Translations under genes and position numbers: made by a program
Shown: positions 9,451 through 18,021 of the stretch, piece after piece
Position numbering within the stretch: the stretch's first letter is position 1
Layout of the letters: every line of letters begins with the position of its first letter
Assembly: GCF_002844375.1 (NCBI RefSeq)
Contig: NZ_CP024199.1
Coordinates: 4,256,001 to 4,320,000 of the forward strand
DNA from: Thalassospira marina
Lineage (GTDB): Bacteria; Pseudomonadota; Alphaproteobacteria; Rhodospirillales; Thalassospiraceae
DNA length: 64,000 nucleotides
Direction of reading: 5' to 3'
The notes under the pieces: model-generated
The model's database searches: none
Told to the model about the DNA's origin: nothing
What the model saw: only the letters and a program-made list of their open reading frames with translations

Positions 9451-9484
9451 ATCCGCCCGAACCATTTTTCAGGTTCGGGCGGAT
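9451..9484. terminator. Bidirectional hairpin terminator
   Basis: A 13-bp perfect stem (ATCCGCCCGAACC / GGTTCGGGCGGAT) with an 8-base loop between two convergent genes. The minus-strand exit is T-rich (TATTTTTAAG), so it best serves the minus-strand transporter, while also blocking read-through from the ABM gene. Confidence 0.8.
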
Positions 9485-9542
9485 CAATTCTTTGGTGAAG
9501 GCGGAGGCTACCCTGCGCGCAGGCACTGTTTAAATGCCGGGC

Positions 9543-10493
9543 TTAAACCCTGGCATCAGCCTGCTGTTTTGTCGAGACTGACGGGGCAATATCTTCGTCC
9601 TCATCCGCCGATGGGGCGGGTTTGGCTGATCCCTTGAAATCAAGCAGCATAACGGCCAGAACCACCAGTCCGGCGCCGACAAAAATGATCGGCATCGGGA
9701 ACATGTCAAAAAAGATCAGGTCCATTGCCAGCGAAAATGGCAGGGCGGTATAGGCCGCAGGCGAAATAACACTGGCGTCGGCAACACGCACAGCGCGCAG
9801 CACCATGTAATTGGTCAGCATCGCGAAAAACCCGGCACCGCCCGCAAAGGCCCAGTCAGAAAGGGCCGCTGGCTGCCACAATATAACGCCAACTGGCACC
9901 CAGATGACCACGGCTACAATTTGTGGCCAGAACAGCATGGAAAAATTGGTTTCTGTCCGGGTCAGAACCTTGGCAAACAGGGTTTGCGCCGAAAAACAGA
10001 ACGCCCCGGCCAGTGCACCAGCAACACCCAGCGGCACACCAAAACCATTCATTTTCGGGGCACACATAATCCAGACACCGACCAGCCCCAAAAGGGTTGC
10101 GGCCAACTTACGGGCTGTCAGCTTTTCGCCAAGAAACACCACAGCAAGCATCACGGTCAGCAATGCCTCGATAAACAGATAGGCGTTTACTTCGCTGATG
10201 CTCATTTGTCGCAGGGCATAGAACACGCAAAACAGCGACCCGTACCACAGCACCCCGCGCAACATATGGGCATAGGGGCGGCGTGTGCGCACCTGGCGGG
10301 TGCCCACAAACATCAAAATCACCAGGAAGGCCGCCACCGTTAGAATGGCCCGCATGGCCAGAATCTGGGCTGTCGGGATATCGGCCGAAACCAGCTTGGC
10401 ACAGACATCGACAAAAACGCCCGATGCCATCGCGCCGGTCATCCATAAAACGCCGCGCAAATTTCCGCTCAGGCGCGCCAGCGTCCTGGTCAT
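9543..10493 (-). CDS. EamA (DMT superfamily) membrane transporter
   Basis: A 316-residue ten-helix EamA/RhaT-type permease (MTGAMASGVFVDVCAKLVSA, then a second repeat starting GVAGALAGAFCFSAQTLFAK). The C-terminal tail is cytoplasmic-looking, acidic and polar. The start at 10493 is chosen because AGGAAG lies six bases upstream on the minus strand; a longer in-frame reading to 10679 adds a hydrophilic stretch without family features. It is divergent from a LysR regulator, which probably controls it. Substrate unknown. Confidence 0.87.
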   Translation of the reverse strand: MTRTLARLSGNLRGVLWMTGAMASGVFVDVCAKLVSADIPTAQILAMRAILTVAAFLVILMFVGTRQVRTRRPYAHMLRGVLWYGSLFCVFYALRQMSISEVNAYLFIEALLTVMLAVVFLGEKLTARKLAATLLGLVGVWIMCAPKMNGFGVPLGVAGALAGAFCFSAQTLFAKVLTRTETNFSMLFWPQIVAVVIWVPVGVILWQPAALSDWAFAGGAGFFAMLTNYMVLRAVRVADASVISPAAYTALPFSLAMDLIFFDMFPMPIIFVGAGLVVLAVMLLDFKGSAKPAPSADEDEDIAPSVSTKQQADARV

Positions 10494-10740
10494 GGCCAAC
10501 TTCCTGTTGTTCGATATGAAAAGGATAAAGAGGGAGTTTCCAAAGCCGGGATCAGTCGGATACTGCGGGTGGCGCAAGGAGACAAAAGGTCTGGAAACCC
10601 TCTCGCAAGTATCTTGCCCGGAACCATTCAAAAAAACGAATGAAGAGTTTTCAGCGACCGATGAGAAAATTTTGTGCAAAACAGAAGGCCGGTCCTGATA
10701 AACAGGATCGTCCCATATTGCCTGTTAGCGGAACACCAGA

Positions 10741-11670
10741 ATGCGTCGCAAATTACCGCCCTTACGCGCCCTTGTCGCCTTCGAAGCCACGGCCCGCCAT
10801 CAAAGCGTGAAAGATGCCGCCGAAGAACTGAATGTGACGCAAAGCGCAATCAGCCATCAGCTGCGCCAGCTTGAGGAAAGCGTGGGCGTGGTTCTGTTTG
10901 TGCGCAAGGGGCGCGGCCTGTCGCTGACCAAATCGGCACGCCAGCTTTTGCCACGCCTGACCGCCGCCCTTGACGATATTTCCGGCATCACCAGCGAAAT
11001 TGGCCCGGATAAAGGCCGTGCCATCCGGATCGGGGCACTGGCGACCCCGGCGCTAAGCATCCTGATCGAGGAACTCGACAGTCTGCGTGCTGCCATTCCT
11101 GGCGATATCCCTGTCCAGTTTCGCAAAATCGAATTTGATGACGACCTGGACCCGCTGGAAATTGATCTGGCACTTCAGATCGCGCCCAAAGACCTGCCCG
11201 GCCCGGAAGGCTGGACCATGGAGCTTCTGACACCGGAAATCTATCATGCGCTGGTATCGCCGCACTGGCTGGAACGGCGCGGTTTTAAAGGCACCAGTGT
11301 CGATGTTTCGCAGCTTGAACCACGCGATATTCTGTTGATCGACAGTGATAGCGAACAGTTTTCACAAATCAATTCCTGGTTTGAGGAAACCCGTTTTTCG
11401 CTGTCTGACTGCTGGACCTTCAGCCATCATATCTGGGCGCTTGAGGCGGCGCGCGAAGGCCATGGCATTGTGGCAAGCACCGATGTTGTCGCCCGCAAAT
11501 ATGTTGATCGTCGCGAACTTGTCGCGCTGGATTTTCCCGATTTCATGTCAAGCTGGTGGTACCGGCTTCTGATTCGCCCTTCGCGTGAACGCGACCCCGC
11601 TGTCATGGCCGCAGCAGACTGGATTCGCAATCAGATCCGCCTTCCTATAAACGAAAACATGCATTTGTAA
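10741..11670 (+). CDS. LysR-family transcriptional regulator (GcvA-like)
   Basis: A 309-residue LysR regulator. The N-terminal winged helix (LPPLRALVAFEATARHQSVK, then LNVTQSAISHQLRQLEE) is followed by a periplasmic-binding-like effector domain. The opening RRKLPPLRALVAFEA and the length resemble the GcvA group. The 247-base divergent spacer to the EamA transporter is the likely target (inference). The ligand cannot be predicted. Confidence 0.9.
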   Translation: MRRKLPPLRALVAFEATARHQSVKDAAEELNVTQSAISHQLRQLEESVGVVLFVRKGRGLSLTKSARQLLPRLTAALDDISGITSEIGPDKGRAIRIGALATPALSILIEELDSLRAAIPGDIPVQFRKIEFDDDLDPLEIDLALQIAPKDLPGPEGWTMELLTPEIYHALVSPHWLERRGFKGTSVDVSQLEPRDILLIDSDSEQFSQINSWFEETRFSLSDCWTFSHHIWALEAAREGHGIVASTDVVARKYVDRRELVALDFPDFMSSWWYRLLIRPSRERDPAVMAAADWIRNQIRLPINENMHL

Positions 11671-11772
11671 CCTTCGGGCTATTGCACAGCCTTCCCCACC
11701 TATGTACAACTTTCAATCACGTTATTGTTGAGGGGCAATAACGCCTGACTAGAGATTTCGTCCGGGGGGAAG

Positions 11773-12621
11773 ATGTCAAAGGTAGATCTCGTATCGGTAA
11801 TCGTGACCACCTATAACTGGTCAAGTGCACTGGCGATGGTTTTGCAATCACTGCAGGACCAGAATGATCGCAATTTCGAAATCGTCATTGCCGATGATGG
11901 ATCAGATGATGAAACCCGCGACCTGATCGCCGGTTTTGCAAAAGAATGCCCCATCCCCGTCAAACATTTCTGGCAGGAAGACAACGGTTTTCGGGTTGCA
12001 CGCGCACGCAACGGCGCATTGTCGCTTTGCAGTGGCGATCTGGTGATCTTTATCGACGGCGATTGCTGTGTGATGCCTGATTTTGTTACCCGTCATCGCA
12101 AGGCCGTAACAGAAGGCTGTTTTGTCACTGGCAAACGGGTTTTCCTGAAGCGCAACTTCACCCAGATGTTGATGCGCAAACAGCCCAATTTCCATAAATG
12201 GCCGCGATTCGCCCTGTTTACCCTTGGCCTTACCGGGCAGTGCAACCGCCCGTTCCAGTTCATGCCCCTGCCCCAAAGCGGCAAAAGCCTGTGGAAGCAT
12301 GAAAACTGCTGGAAAAAAGCACAAACCTGCAATCTTGCTGTGCTGCGCACGGATATCGACCGGGTTGCCGGTTTTGATGAATCCTATGAAGGCCACGGCC
12401 TTGAAGATTCCGATTTTGTCCTGCGGCTTTTGCGCTCCGGCCTGAAACGCAAAAATCTGGAATACTCCTCGCCAGTTTTGCACCTGTTTCATGACCGCAA
12501 AATTGCCCAGCGCCATGCCGGTGCTGATGATAACCGCATTCATTTCAGCAATCTTGAAAATGATACGGTACGGTTTTTACCGGGCCGCAGCATGTTCCTG
12601 GCCCCCGAAGCAGCAGAATAA
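11773..12621 (+). CDS. Family 2 glycosyltransferase
   Basis: A 282-residue GT-A enzyme. It opens with LVSVIVTTYNWSSALAMVLQ, has VIADDGSDDET near residue 40 and a FIDGDCC metal motif near residue 95. The C-terminal half contains GFDESYEGHGLEDSDFVLRL, typical of the GT2/GT7-like chondroitin-polymerase group, in which the ED pair is catalytic. A role in LPS core or capsule assembly is plausible but not shown by context. It stands alone, with a GGGGGAAG ribosome-binding site before the ATG. Confidence 0.88.
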   Translation: MSKVDLVSVIVTTYNWSSALAMVLQSLQDQNDRNFEIVIADDGSDDETRDLIAGFAKECPIPVKHFWQEDNGFRVARARNGALSLCSGDLVIFIDGDCCVMPDFVTRHRKAVTEGCFVTGKRVFLKRNFTQMLMRKQPNFHKWPRFALFTLGLTGQCNRPFQFMPLPQSGKSLWKHENCWKKAQTCNLAVLRTDIDRVAGFDESYEGHGLEDSDFVLRLLRSGLKRKNLEYSSPVLHLFHDRKIAQRHAGADDNRIHFSNLENDTVRFLPGRSMFLAPEAAE

Positions 12622-12786
12622 CGCCATCCCCGACCAAGGATGAAGAAGCGGGTTCTTGGAACATTGCGCATTTCGCGATAAAAGGGCCGCATCATTTTTG
12701 CGCATGCCTTCGGGATGCGCAAATGGATCCCATATCCAAGCCCGGCAACGGGTGATCTGAAGCAAATGCGAAAGGGTGTTACCCCG

Positions 12787-13311
12787 ATGGACCTCAGCAA
12801 GATTGCGGTTGGTAAAGACGTTCCCTGGGACGTTAATGTTGTCATTGAAATCCCGCAGGGCGGGCCGATCAAATACGAAGTCGACAAGGATTCTGGCGCG
12901 GTATTTGTTGACCGTTTCCTTCATACCTCGATGTATTATCCGGTCAATTACGGCTTCATTCCCAACACCCTGGGCGAAGATGGCGACCCCGTTGACGCCA
13001 TGGTCATGTTCCGCGAGCCAGTCGTTGCCGGTTCCGTCATTCGTGCCCGCCCGATTGGCGTGCTGATGATGGAAGACGAAGCAGGCATGGACGAAAAGCT
13101 GATCTGCGTGCCGCATGAAAAGGTCGATCCTTACTATAAGGACATCAAATCGCACGAAGACCTGCCGGAAATCCTGCGCGACCAGATCCAGCACTTCTTC
13201 GAGCGTTACAAAGACCTCGAAAAAGGCAAATGGGTCAAAGTTACCGGCTGGAAAGGTGCAGAAACCGCTGCCGAACTGATCAATATTGCCATTGAACGTT
13301 TCGCGAAATAA
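12787..13311 (+). CDS. ppa: Inorganic pyrophosphatase, family I
   Basis: A 174-residue soluble inorganic pyrophosphatase that hydrolyses PPi and so drives biosynthetic reactions. The active-site DGDPVDAMV segment lies near residue 65, preceded by YPVNYGFIPNTLGE; the rest (VPHEKVDPYYKDI, FFERYKDLEKGKWVKV) is characteristic. The start at 12787 gives the usual family length; an in-frame upstream ATG at 12715 would add 24 residues. It is followed by a strong terminator, so it is a single-gene transcript. Confidence 0.96.
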   Translation: MDLSKIAVGKDVPWDVNVVIEIPQGGPIKYEVDKDSGAVFVDRFLHTSMYYPVNYGFIPNTLGEDGDPVDAMVMFREPVVAGSVIRARPIGVLMMEDEAGMDEKLICVPHEKVDPYYKDIKSHEDLPEILRDQIQHFFERYKDLEKGKWVKVTGWKGAETAAELINIAIERFAK

Positions 13312-13370
13312 GCAAGCTTGAGCGGTTTTCCATCATTCCTGTGATGGCGCACCGACATTGCAATGCGATA

Positions 13371-13405
13371 CAACGCCCCGCCCTATCGCGGGGCGTTGTT
13401 ATTTT
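13371..13405 (+). terminator. Intrinsic terminator after ppa
   Basis: A 10-bp stem (CAACGCCCCG / CGGGGCGTTG) with an 8-base loop, followed by TTATTTTT. Confidence 0.88.
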
Positions 13406-13505
13406 TAACCCCCGTCATCGCCATGACAAATTCCCGGCATTTCATGGCGTGTACTGATCGAGCATTTTCCCAACACCAGCACACTACAGGGGCATAATCA
13501 CCATC

Positions 13506-14102
13506 ATGGCCGATCGCAAAAGCCCGAACCCTGAAAACCCCGATAACACTACAGCCGCAATTACAGTTGATGAAACCGGCACACTGCATTTTCAGGACAA
13601 AAACTATCGCGCGGCAATTGGTAAAACCGGTATGAGCTTAGACAAACGGGAAGGCGACGGTGCCAGCCCGATTGGCAACTGGACCCTGCGTTATGTGATG
13701 TATCGAGCTGACCGCGTCCCTGCGCCCAAAACCGGCCTTCCTGTTCATATTCTTGCACCCGATGATGGCTGGTGTGATGCGCCGTCAAGCAGCCATTATA
13801 ACCGTCCGGTGCGCCTGCCCCTGGATGCCAGCCATGAAAAGCTGTGGCGCGAAGATGCCGTTTACGACGTGATTGTCGCCCTTGACCATAACGACAGCCC
13901 CGCCGTTCCTGGCAACGGCTCGGCTATTTTCATGCATATCGCCCGCCCTGCCTATAACGGAACCGAAGGCTGCATTGCCCTATCACGCGCGGATTTATAT
14001 GAAATTCTGGCAGGCTGTGGCGTTTCGACCCGTCTTTGCATTCGCAGCACACAACCAGGCGGCGACGAACAGACCCTTGCGGCAAATCGACCAACGCCCT
14101 AG
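13506..14102 (+). CDS. L,D-transpeptidase (YkuD) catalytic domain protein
   Basis: A 198-residue protein with the L,D-transpeptidase motif: a histidine in IFMHIARPAYNGTEGCIALS followed 11 residues later by the catalytic cysteine in TEGCIAL (about residue 158). The opening half matches the GKTGMSLDKREGDGASPIG segment of the family. These enzymes form 3-3 cross-links in peptidoglycan or attach proteins to it. I see no N-terminal signal peptide, which is unusual for a periplasmic enzyme, but several proteobacterial YkuD-domain proteins of this length lack one. It lies 36 bases upstream of the DUF2333 gene and may be cotranscribed with it. Confidence 0.85.
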   Translation: MADRKSPNPENPDNTTAAITVDETGTLHFQDKNYRAAIGKTGMSLDKREGDGASPIGNWTLRYVMYRADRVPAPKTGLPVHILAPDDGWCDAPSSSHYNRPVRLPLDASHEKLWREDAVYDVIVALDHNDSPAVPGNGSAIFMHIARPAYNGTEGCIALSRADLYEILAGCGVSTRLCIRSTQPGGDEQTLAANRPTP

Positions 14103-14138
14103 TTTGATCATCGTACATTTATCAGACCGGGACAGGAC

Positions 14139-15113
14139 ATGATCGAAGACGATTATCTTTACAACAAGAGCGGCATCAAAGGTTTTGGTGCAAAACTGCG
14201 CGGCTTTTTCGGAAGCGGCCGTTTCTGGCTTCGGGCCCTTGCCGTGATTGTTGTTCTGGCCCTGATCTATTATCCGGTCGGCATGATCATTGTGCAGAAG
14301 ATCGACGACAATACCGATTTCACCGGCAATTATCAGGGTGGCAGCCATGCCGTTGCCACCGCGATTGATCTGATCGACCGCGAAGTGAATGACCATCAAT
14401 GGACGGCGAACGACCCGTTCTTCATGCCCGGTGCCGCCCTGGACAATATGCCGAACTATCAGACCGGCATCATTTACGCCCTGTCGCGATTCGCCATTGA
14501 ACTGTCCGATCAGATCGGCCGTGCACGCGGATCAAGCCAGGTGGATGGTGATCTTGATAACGCTGCCGGTGTATTGAAATTCCGGGGTGACAAATGGGTG
14601 TTTGACCCCAGCATTTCGCTGCTGCCTGGCGTTTCCTCCGAACAGCAATACCGCCAGGCGATTTCATCGCTGCGCCGCTATAACGAACGCCTTGCTGCTG
14701 GCAATGCCGCTTTTGAACGCCGTGCAGACAATTTGCAGGAAACCCTTGCCCGTTTTGCCAATGATCTGGGGTCGGCATCGGCACTGATTGACAACAAGGT
14801 TGCCCATCCGTCGATTTTCGATACCACGGCAGACGATGTTTTCTATGCCACCAAAGGCCGCCTTTATGCCTATAGCCTGATCCTGCGTGACCTTGGCACT
14901 GATTTTGAAAACATCCTCAATGAACGCCAGGTCAGCCAGGTCTGGGCTGAAATGGTGGCATCGCTTCAGTCGGCGGCCAAACTTGACCCGGTTGTTGTCA
15001 TTAACGGGTCGGCTGACGGGATTATTCTGCCCAACCATCTTGCCGGTCTTGGTTTTTACCTGCTGCGTGCACGCACCCAGATGAATGAAATCATCAGTAT
15101 CCTGCAACGCTAG
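14139..15113 (+). CDS. DUF2333 family protein, single-pass membrane anchored
   Basis: A 324-residue protein with one membrane segment at about residues 32-50 (LRALAVIVVLALIYYPVGM) and a large C-terminal part rich in helices. The pattern (GGSHAVATAIDLIDREVN, DPFFMPGAALDNMPNYQTGI) fits DUF2333, a family of unknown function. N-in topology would put most of it in the periplasm. AGGAC precedes the ATG. It follows the L,D-transpeptidase gene closely, which hints at a cell-envelope role without proving it. Confidence 0.8.
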   Translation: MIEDDYLYNKSGIKGFGAKLRGFFGSGRFWLRALAVIVVLALIYYPVGMIIVQKIDDNTDFTGNYQGGSHAVATAIDLIDREVNDHQWTANDPFFMPGAALDNMPNYQTGIIYALSRFAIELSDQIGRARGSSQVDGDLDNAAGVLKFRGDKWVFDPSISLLPGVSSEQQYRQAISSLRRYNERLAAGNAAFERRADNLQETLARFANDLGSASALIDNKVAHPSIFDTTADDVFYATKGRLYAYSLILRDLGTDFENILNERQVSQVWAEMVASLQSAAKLDPVVVINGSADGIILPNHLAGLGFYLLRARTQMNEIISILQR

Positions 15114-15264
15114 GCGCAATCTGGTATTTTAACGAATACCTGAGTTGCATGGTCGGACTTGATCTTTTTAAAAAATTGGCCCATTTAGAGACCAAAGAGA
15201 AAGACATGAGGGCTGCCGCGCATACGTCATGGCTGCGGCGCCACAATAAAAGGACTTGGTGAAG

Positions 15265-15837
15265 ATGTTCATACAAACCGAACCGACCCCGAATCCCGCC
15301 ACCCTTAAATTTCTTCCGGGTGAAGAAGTCATGGGGCGTCAGGGGACTGCCAATTTCACCAGCAACGATGAACATGTGAAATCGCCGCTGGCCCGCAAGC
15401 TGTTTGAAGTTGAAGGTATTACCGGTGTATTTCTTGGCGGTGATTTCATCACCATCACCAAGGAAGACAGCCGCGAATGGCAGACCCTGAAACCGCAAAT
15501 TCTGGGCGGGATCATGGAGCATTACACCTCTGGTCAACCTATCCTCGATCAGGGCAGCGATGCCACCAAAGCAACCAGCTCAGCCTCGGAAGGGGATGAC
15601 GAGCTGGTCAGCCAGATCAAGGAACTGCTTGATACCCGCGTGCGTCCGGCTGTTGCCCAGGACGGCGGCGACATCGTTTTCCACAAATTTGAAGACGGCG
15701 TTGTCTATCTGGAAATGCACGGCGCATGTTCAGGCTGCCCCAGCAGCACCGCGACCCTGAAAATGGGCATCGAAAACATGCTGCGTTACTATGTTCCCGA
15801 AGTTCAGGCTGTCGAGCCTGTCATGGCGGAATACTGA
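15265..15837 (+). CDS. NifU-domain Fe-S scaffold protein (Nfu type)
   Basis: A 190-residue protein with an N-terminal Nfu domain (MFIQTEPTPNPATLKFLPG) and a C-terminal NifU domain carrying the CxxC cluster site (ACSGCPSS, about residues 152-159). This architecture is that of mitochondrial Nfu1 and its alphaproteobacterial relatives, which deliver Fe-S clusters to target enzymes. The ATG at 15265 is chosen; a TTG three codons upstream lies almost inside the AAGGA site. No suf or isc genes are nearby. Confidence 0.93.
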   Translation: MFIQTEPTPNPATLKFLPGEEVMGRQGTANFTSNDEHVKSPLARKLFEVEGITGVFLGGDFITITKEDSREWQTLKPQILGGIMEHYTSGQPILDQGSDATKATSSASEGDDELVSQIKELLDTRVRPAVAQDGGDIVFHKFEDGVVYLEMHGACSGCPSSTATLKMGIENMLRYYVPEVQAVEPVMAEY

Positions 15838-16318
15838 GACCAGAAAGCTTATCGCTTCACGGTCTGATCAAGATTTTTTCATAATCGCGCCGGAATCATC
15901 GGCTATCGGTTTGTCCAACGGATAAACTTGCTGGCAGGATGTCGGCGCGATTATTGCGGCCCTGCCGGCTTGCACCCGTCTCACATGATGTGATGCTGCA
16001 CACAGAGACGACATACCATATGGAGTATGACAGACCTTGAAATAAGAGGTCTTCCGGCAGATATCCGGGTAAGGAAATTTGGGATTCCGACCCGGCAAAA
16101 ACGGGGTGGAGACAACCACCATTAACCGATTCGTAACTTTTTTGGTCCCGCTTGCGATCTTTTTTGATCGCCAGGCGTTGCTGTTTTGATGTGCAACGCC
16201 AGCATTGGCGGGGGGTTTTTACCGTGTGTATTTTTTCGGATTGCGCCGCATTACCGGGCCGGTCATAGATATTTACGCGCGGAAAACGAACAGGTTCAAT
16301 GATCCTGGAGAGAGATGT
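15838..16318. other. Non-coding interval with tandem hairpins
   Basis: 481 bases without a convincing gene. The 84-codon minus-strand reading frame here has no family resemblance and no ribosome-binding site. Two adjacent perfect hairpins occur near the downstream end: GCGATC-T6-GATCGC (16154-16171) and GGCGTTGC-N11-GCAACGCC (16174-16200). A weak promoter-like pair (TTGGCG ... TATTTT) follows, upstream of the Bax-like gene, which would then have a leader of roughly 90 bases. Confidence 0.5.
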
Positions 16319-17308
16319 ATGAGTAGCGCAAACCAGACGACATTTACAAAGGTCGCACTTGCGTCGTTAGTCGGCGCGGTGGGCCTGCAATATGCGCTGA
16401 TGTTTGGCGACTTTGATATTGCCCCGAAACCCGCAGGCATGGTGATCGACGCCTCGGTCGTGGTACCGGTAAATCCGGAAAAACCGAAGGTCAAAAAGCT
16501 TTATCAGCGCGACCCGGAAGTGGTCGCGCTTGACCAGTATTTCAAAAGCATTGACTACAAGCTGGGCAATGCGGGTGACATCCCGCGCGTTTATATCAAA
16601 CGCGTGCCCAAAGGCCTGCGCGATCTCAGCTCTGTTGCGGAACGCAAACAGATCTTCCTGCGCATCATTCTGCCGCTTGCCCTGCGGGTAAACGAGGAAA
16701 TTGCCGCACGCCGCGATCGCCTGCTATCCATTCAAAGCAACGAATATGCCGGCGTCCCGGCCACCCCGACCCAGCAGAAATGGGTCGAGAAAATGATGAA
16801 ACGTTACCGCGTAGATGGTGGGGGCATTGCCGCCCTTCTTGAACGGATTGACATCATCCCGCCCTCGCTGATCCTGGCACAATCGGCTGAAGAAAGCGGC
16901 TGGGGGACGTCGCGTTTTGTGCGCAAGGGAAATGCCCTGTTTGGCCAGTGGGCCTATAACGAGGAAGAAGGCATTGTTCCCGAAAACCGCGAAACGGGCA
17001 AAACCCACGTGATCAAGGCATTTGACACGCTGATGGATTCCGTTCGTGCCTATGCGGTCAATATCAATTCCCACCCGGCATACGAGGCCCTGCGCGAAGA
17101 ACGTGCCCGCCTGCGCGCTGGCGGCGAAAGCATCACCGGCTGGGAACTGGCAAAAACGCTGCTGAAATATTCCGAACGTGGCGAAGAATATGTGCAGTCG
17201 CTTCATGCCATCATGAAAGCAAACGGGCTTGATAACCTTGATGGCCTGAAATTCGCGGTCGAGGATGTCCCCCCACCGCCGAACCTTCTGGCTTCCCTGC
17301 AGGGTTAA
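16319..17308 (+). CDS. Bax-like peptidoglycan hydrolase (glucosaminidase fold)
   Basis: A 329-residue protein with an N-terminal hydrophobic segment (TKVALASLVGAVGLQYALMF, about 8-27), which is a signal anchor, and a C-terminal lysozyme-like domain. The ILAQSAEESGWGTSRF and GNALFGQWAYNEEEG segments match the Bax/glucosaminidase family; the first Glu of AEESGWG is the probable catalytic acid. It would act on peptidoglycan in the periplasm. GGAGAGAG precedes the ATG at 16319; an upstream in-frame start at 16205 adds 38 atypical residues. A terminator follows. Confidence 0.85.
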   Translation: MSSANQTTFTKVALASLVGAVGLQYALMFGDFDIAPKPAGMVIDASVVVPVNPEKPKVKKLYQRDPEVVALDQYFKSIDYKLGNAGDIPRVYIKRVPKGLRDLSSVAERKQIFLRIILPLALRVNEEIAARRDRLLSIQSNEYAGVPATPTQQKWVEKMMKRYRVDGGGIAALLERIDIIPPSLILAQSAEESGWGTSRFVRKGNALFGQWAYNEEEGIVPENRETGKTHVIKAFDTLMDSVRAYAVNINSHPAYEALREERARLRAGGESITGWELAKTLLKYSERGEEYVQSLHAIMKANGLDNLDGLKFAVEDVPPPPNLLASLQG

Positions 17309-17332
17309 GCCGACCTGCCAAAACCTGATAAA

Positions 17333-17360
17333 AAAGGGGTGCCACCATCGGCACCCCTTT
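17333..17360. terminator. Bidirectional intrinsic terminator
   Basis: An 11-bp stem (AAAGGGGTGCC / GGCACCCCTTT) with a 6-base loop, located between convergent genes. The minus-strand exit has a run of T, so it also ends the small lipoprotein gene. Confidence 0.85.
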
Positions 17361-17397
17361 CATATTCATACCATCAAACAAGTCCGTCCTGACGGGC

Positions 17398-17850
17398 CTA
17401 GGGCCGGTAGATCCAGCCCTTTTCGGATTTCACCATGCGTATTTCATTGCTGATACCGCGCCTGTCGCCAACAGTGAATCCGCCTTCCTTAAGTGCCAGC
17501 ATTTTCATTTTCAGAACATCCACCGCATCGCGTGCCGCGGCACCCGCCGCATCAAGGTTTTCGACCCCCCGGCTTTGCTCAACAACATCATCGGCAAAAT
17601 CGGAAATGCTGCGATCAAACACCATGTCATAGCTGACCATTACGGTCACAACGCCCTCGCCTTCGGCGACACTATTGGTTTTCTGCACATTTTCCACATG
17701 GGCCACGCGGGCATAGGGATCGTTGCGAAAACGCTCGATCACGGCAGTCGTGATTTCATCGGTACTGGGCTCGGCGCTGACCTCGTCATTACAGGCTGAT
17801 AAAACCGGCACTATCAGCAAAAAGGCAAAAATGGCGACAAGGCGCTGCAT
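17398..17850 (-). CDS. Small putative lipoprotein of unknown function
   Basis: A 150-residue protein with a lipoprotein signal peptide: MQRLVAIFAFLLIVPVLSAC ends in a LSAC lipobox with the lipidated Cys at about residue 20. The mature part has no family I recognise; it is rich in Val, Asp and Glu and predicted alpha/beta. The ATG at 17850 is chosen because GAAGGATC precedes it; the upstream ATG at 17871 has no ribosome-binding site. It lies between two terminators, so it is a monocistronic envelope protein. Confidence 0.75.
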   Translation of the reverse strand: MQRLVAIFAFLLIVPVLSACNDEVSAEPSTDEITTAVIERFRNDPYARVAHVENVQKTNSVAEGEGVVTVMVSYDMVFDRSISDFADDVVEQSRGVENLDAAGAAARDAVDVLKMKMLALKEGGFTVGDRRGISNEIRMVKSEKGWIYRP

Positions 17851-17901
17851 CAGGTTCGATCCTTCTTTCATCGGTCAGTTGGGCAATTTGCGGCACGCTA
17901 C

Positions 17902-17944
17902 AAAAAAGATATGGCGGAAATCGGGTGTTCCGCTTCCGCCATAT
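17902..17944 (-). terminator. Intrinsic terminator for maeB
   Basis: An 11-bp perfect stem (ATATGGCGGAA / TTCCGCCATAT) with a 14-base loop; on the minus strand it is followed by six T. Confidence 0.85.
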
Positions 17945-18021
17945 CCTATCAGATGAAGTTTTTACGGCCCAAATTGCAAAAATGGCAAAGTGAACCGCAT
18001 CATAACCCGGCCAAGGCCGGA

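Noticed and set aside
15868..16122. Minus-strand ORF of 84 codons in the gap before the Bax-like gene
   Set aside because: No ribosome-binding site, no recognisable family, and Cys/Pro/His-rich composition unlike real genes here.
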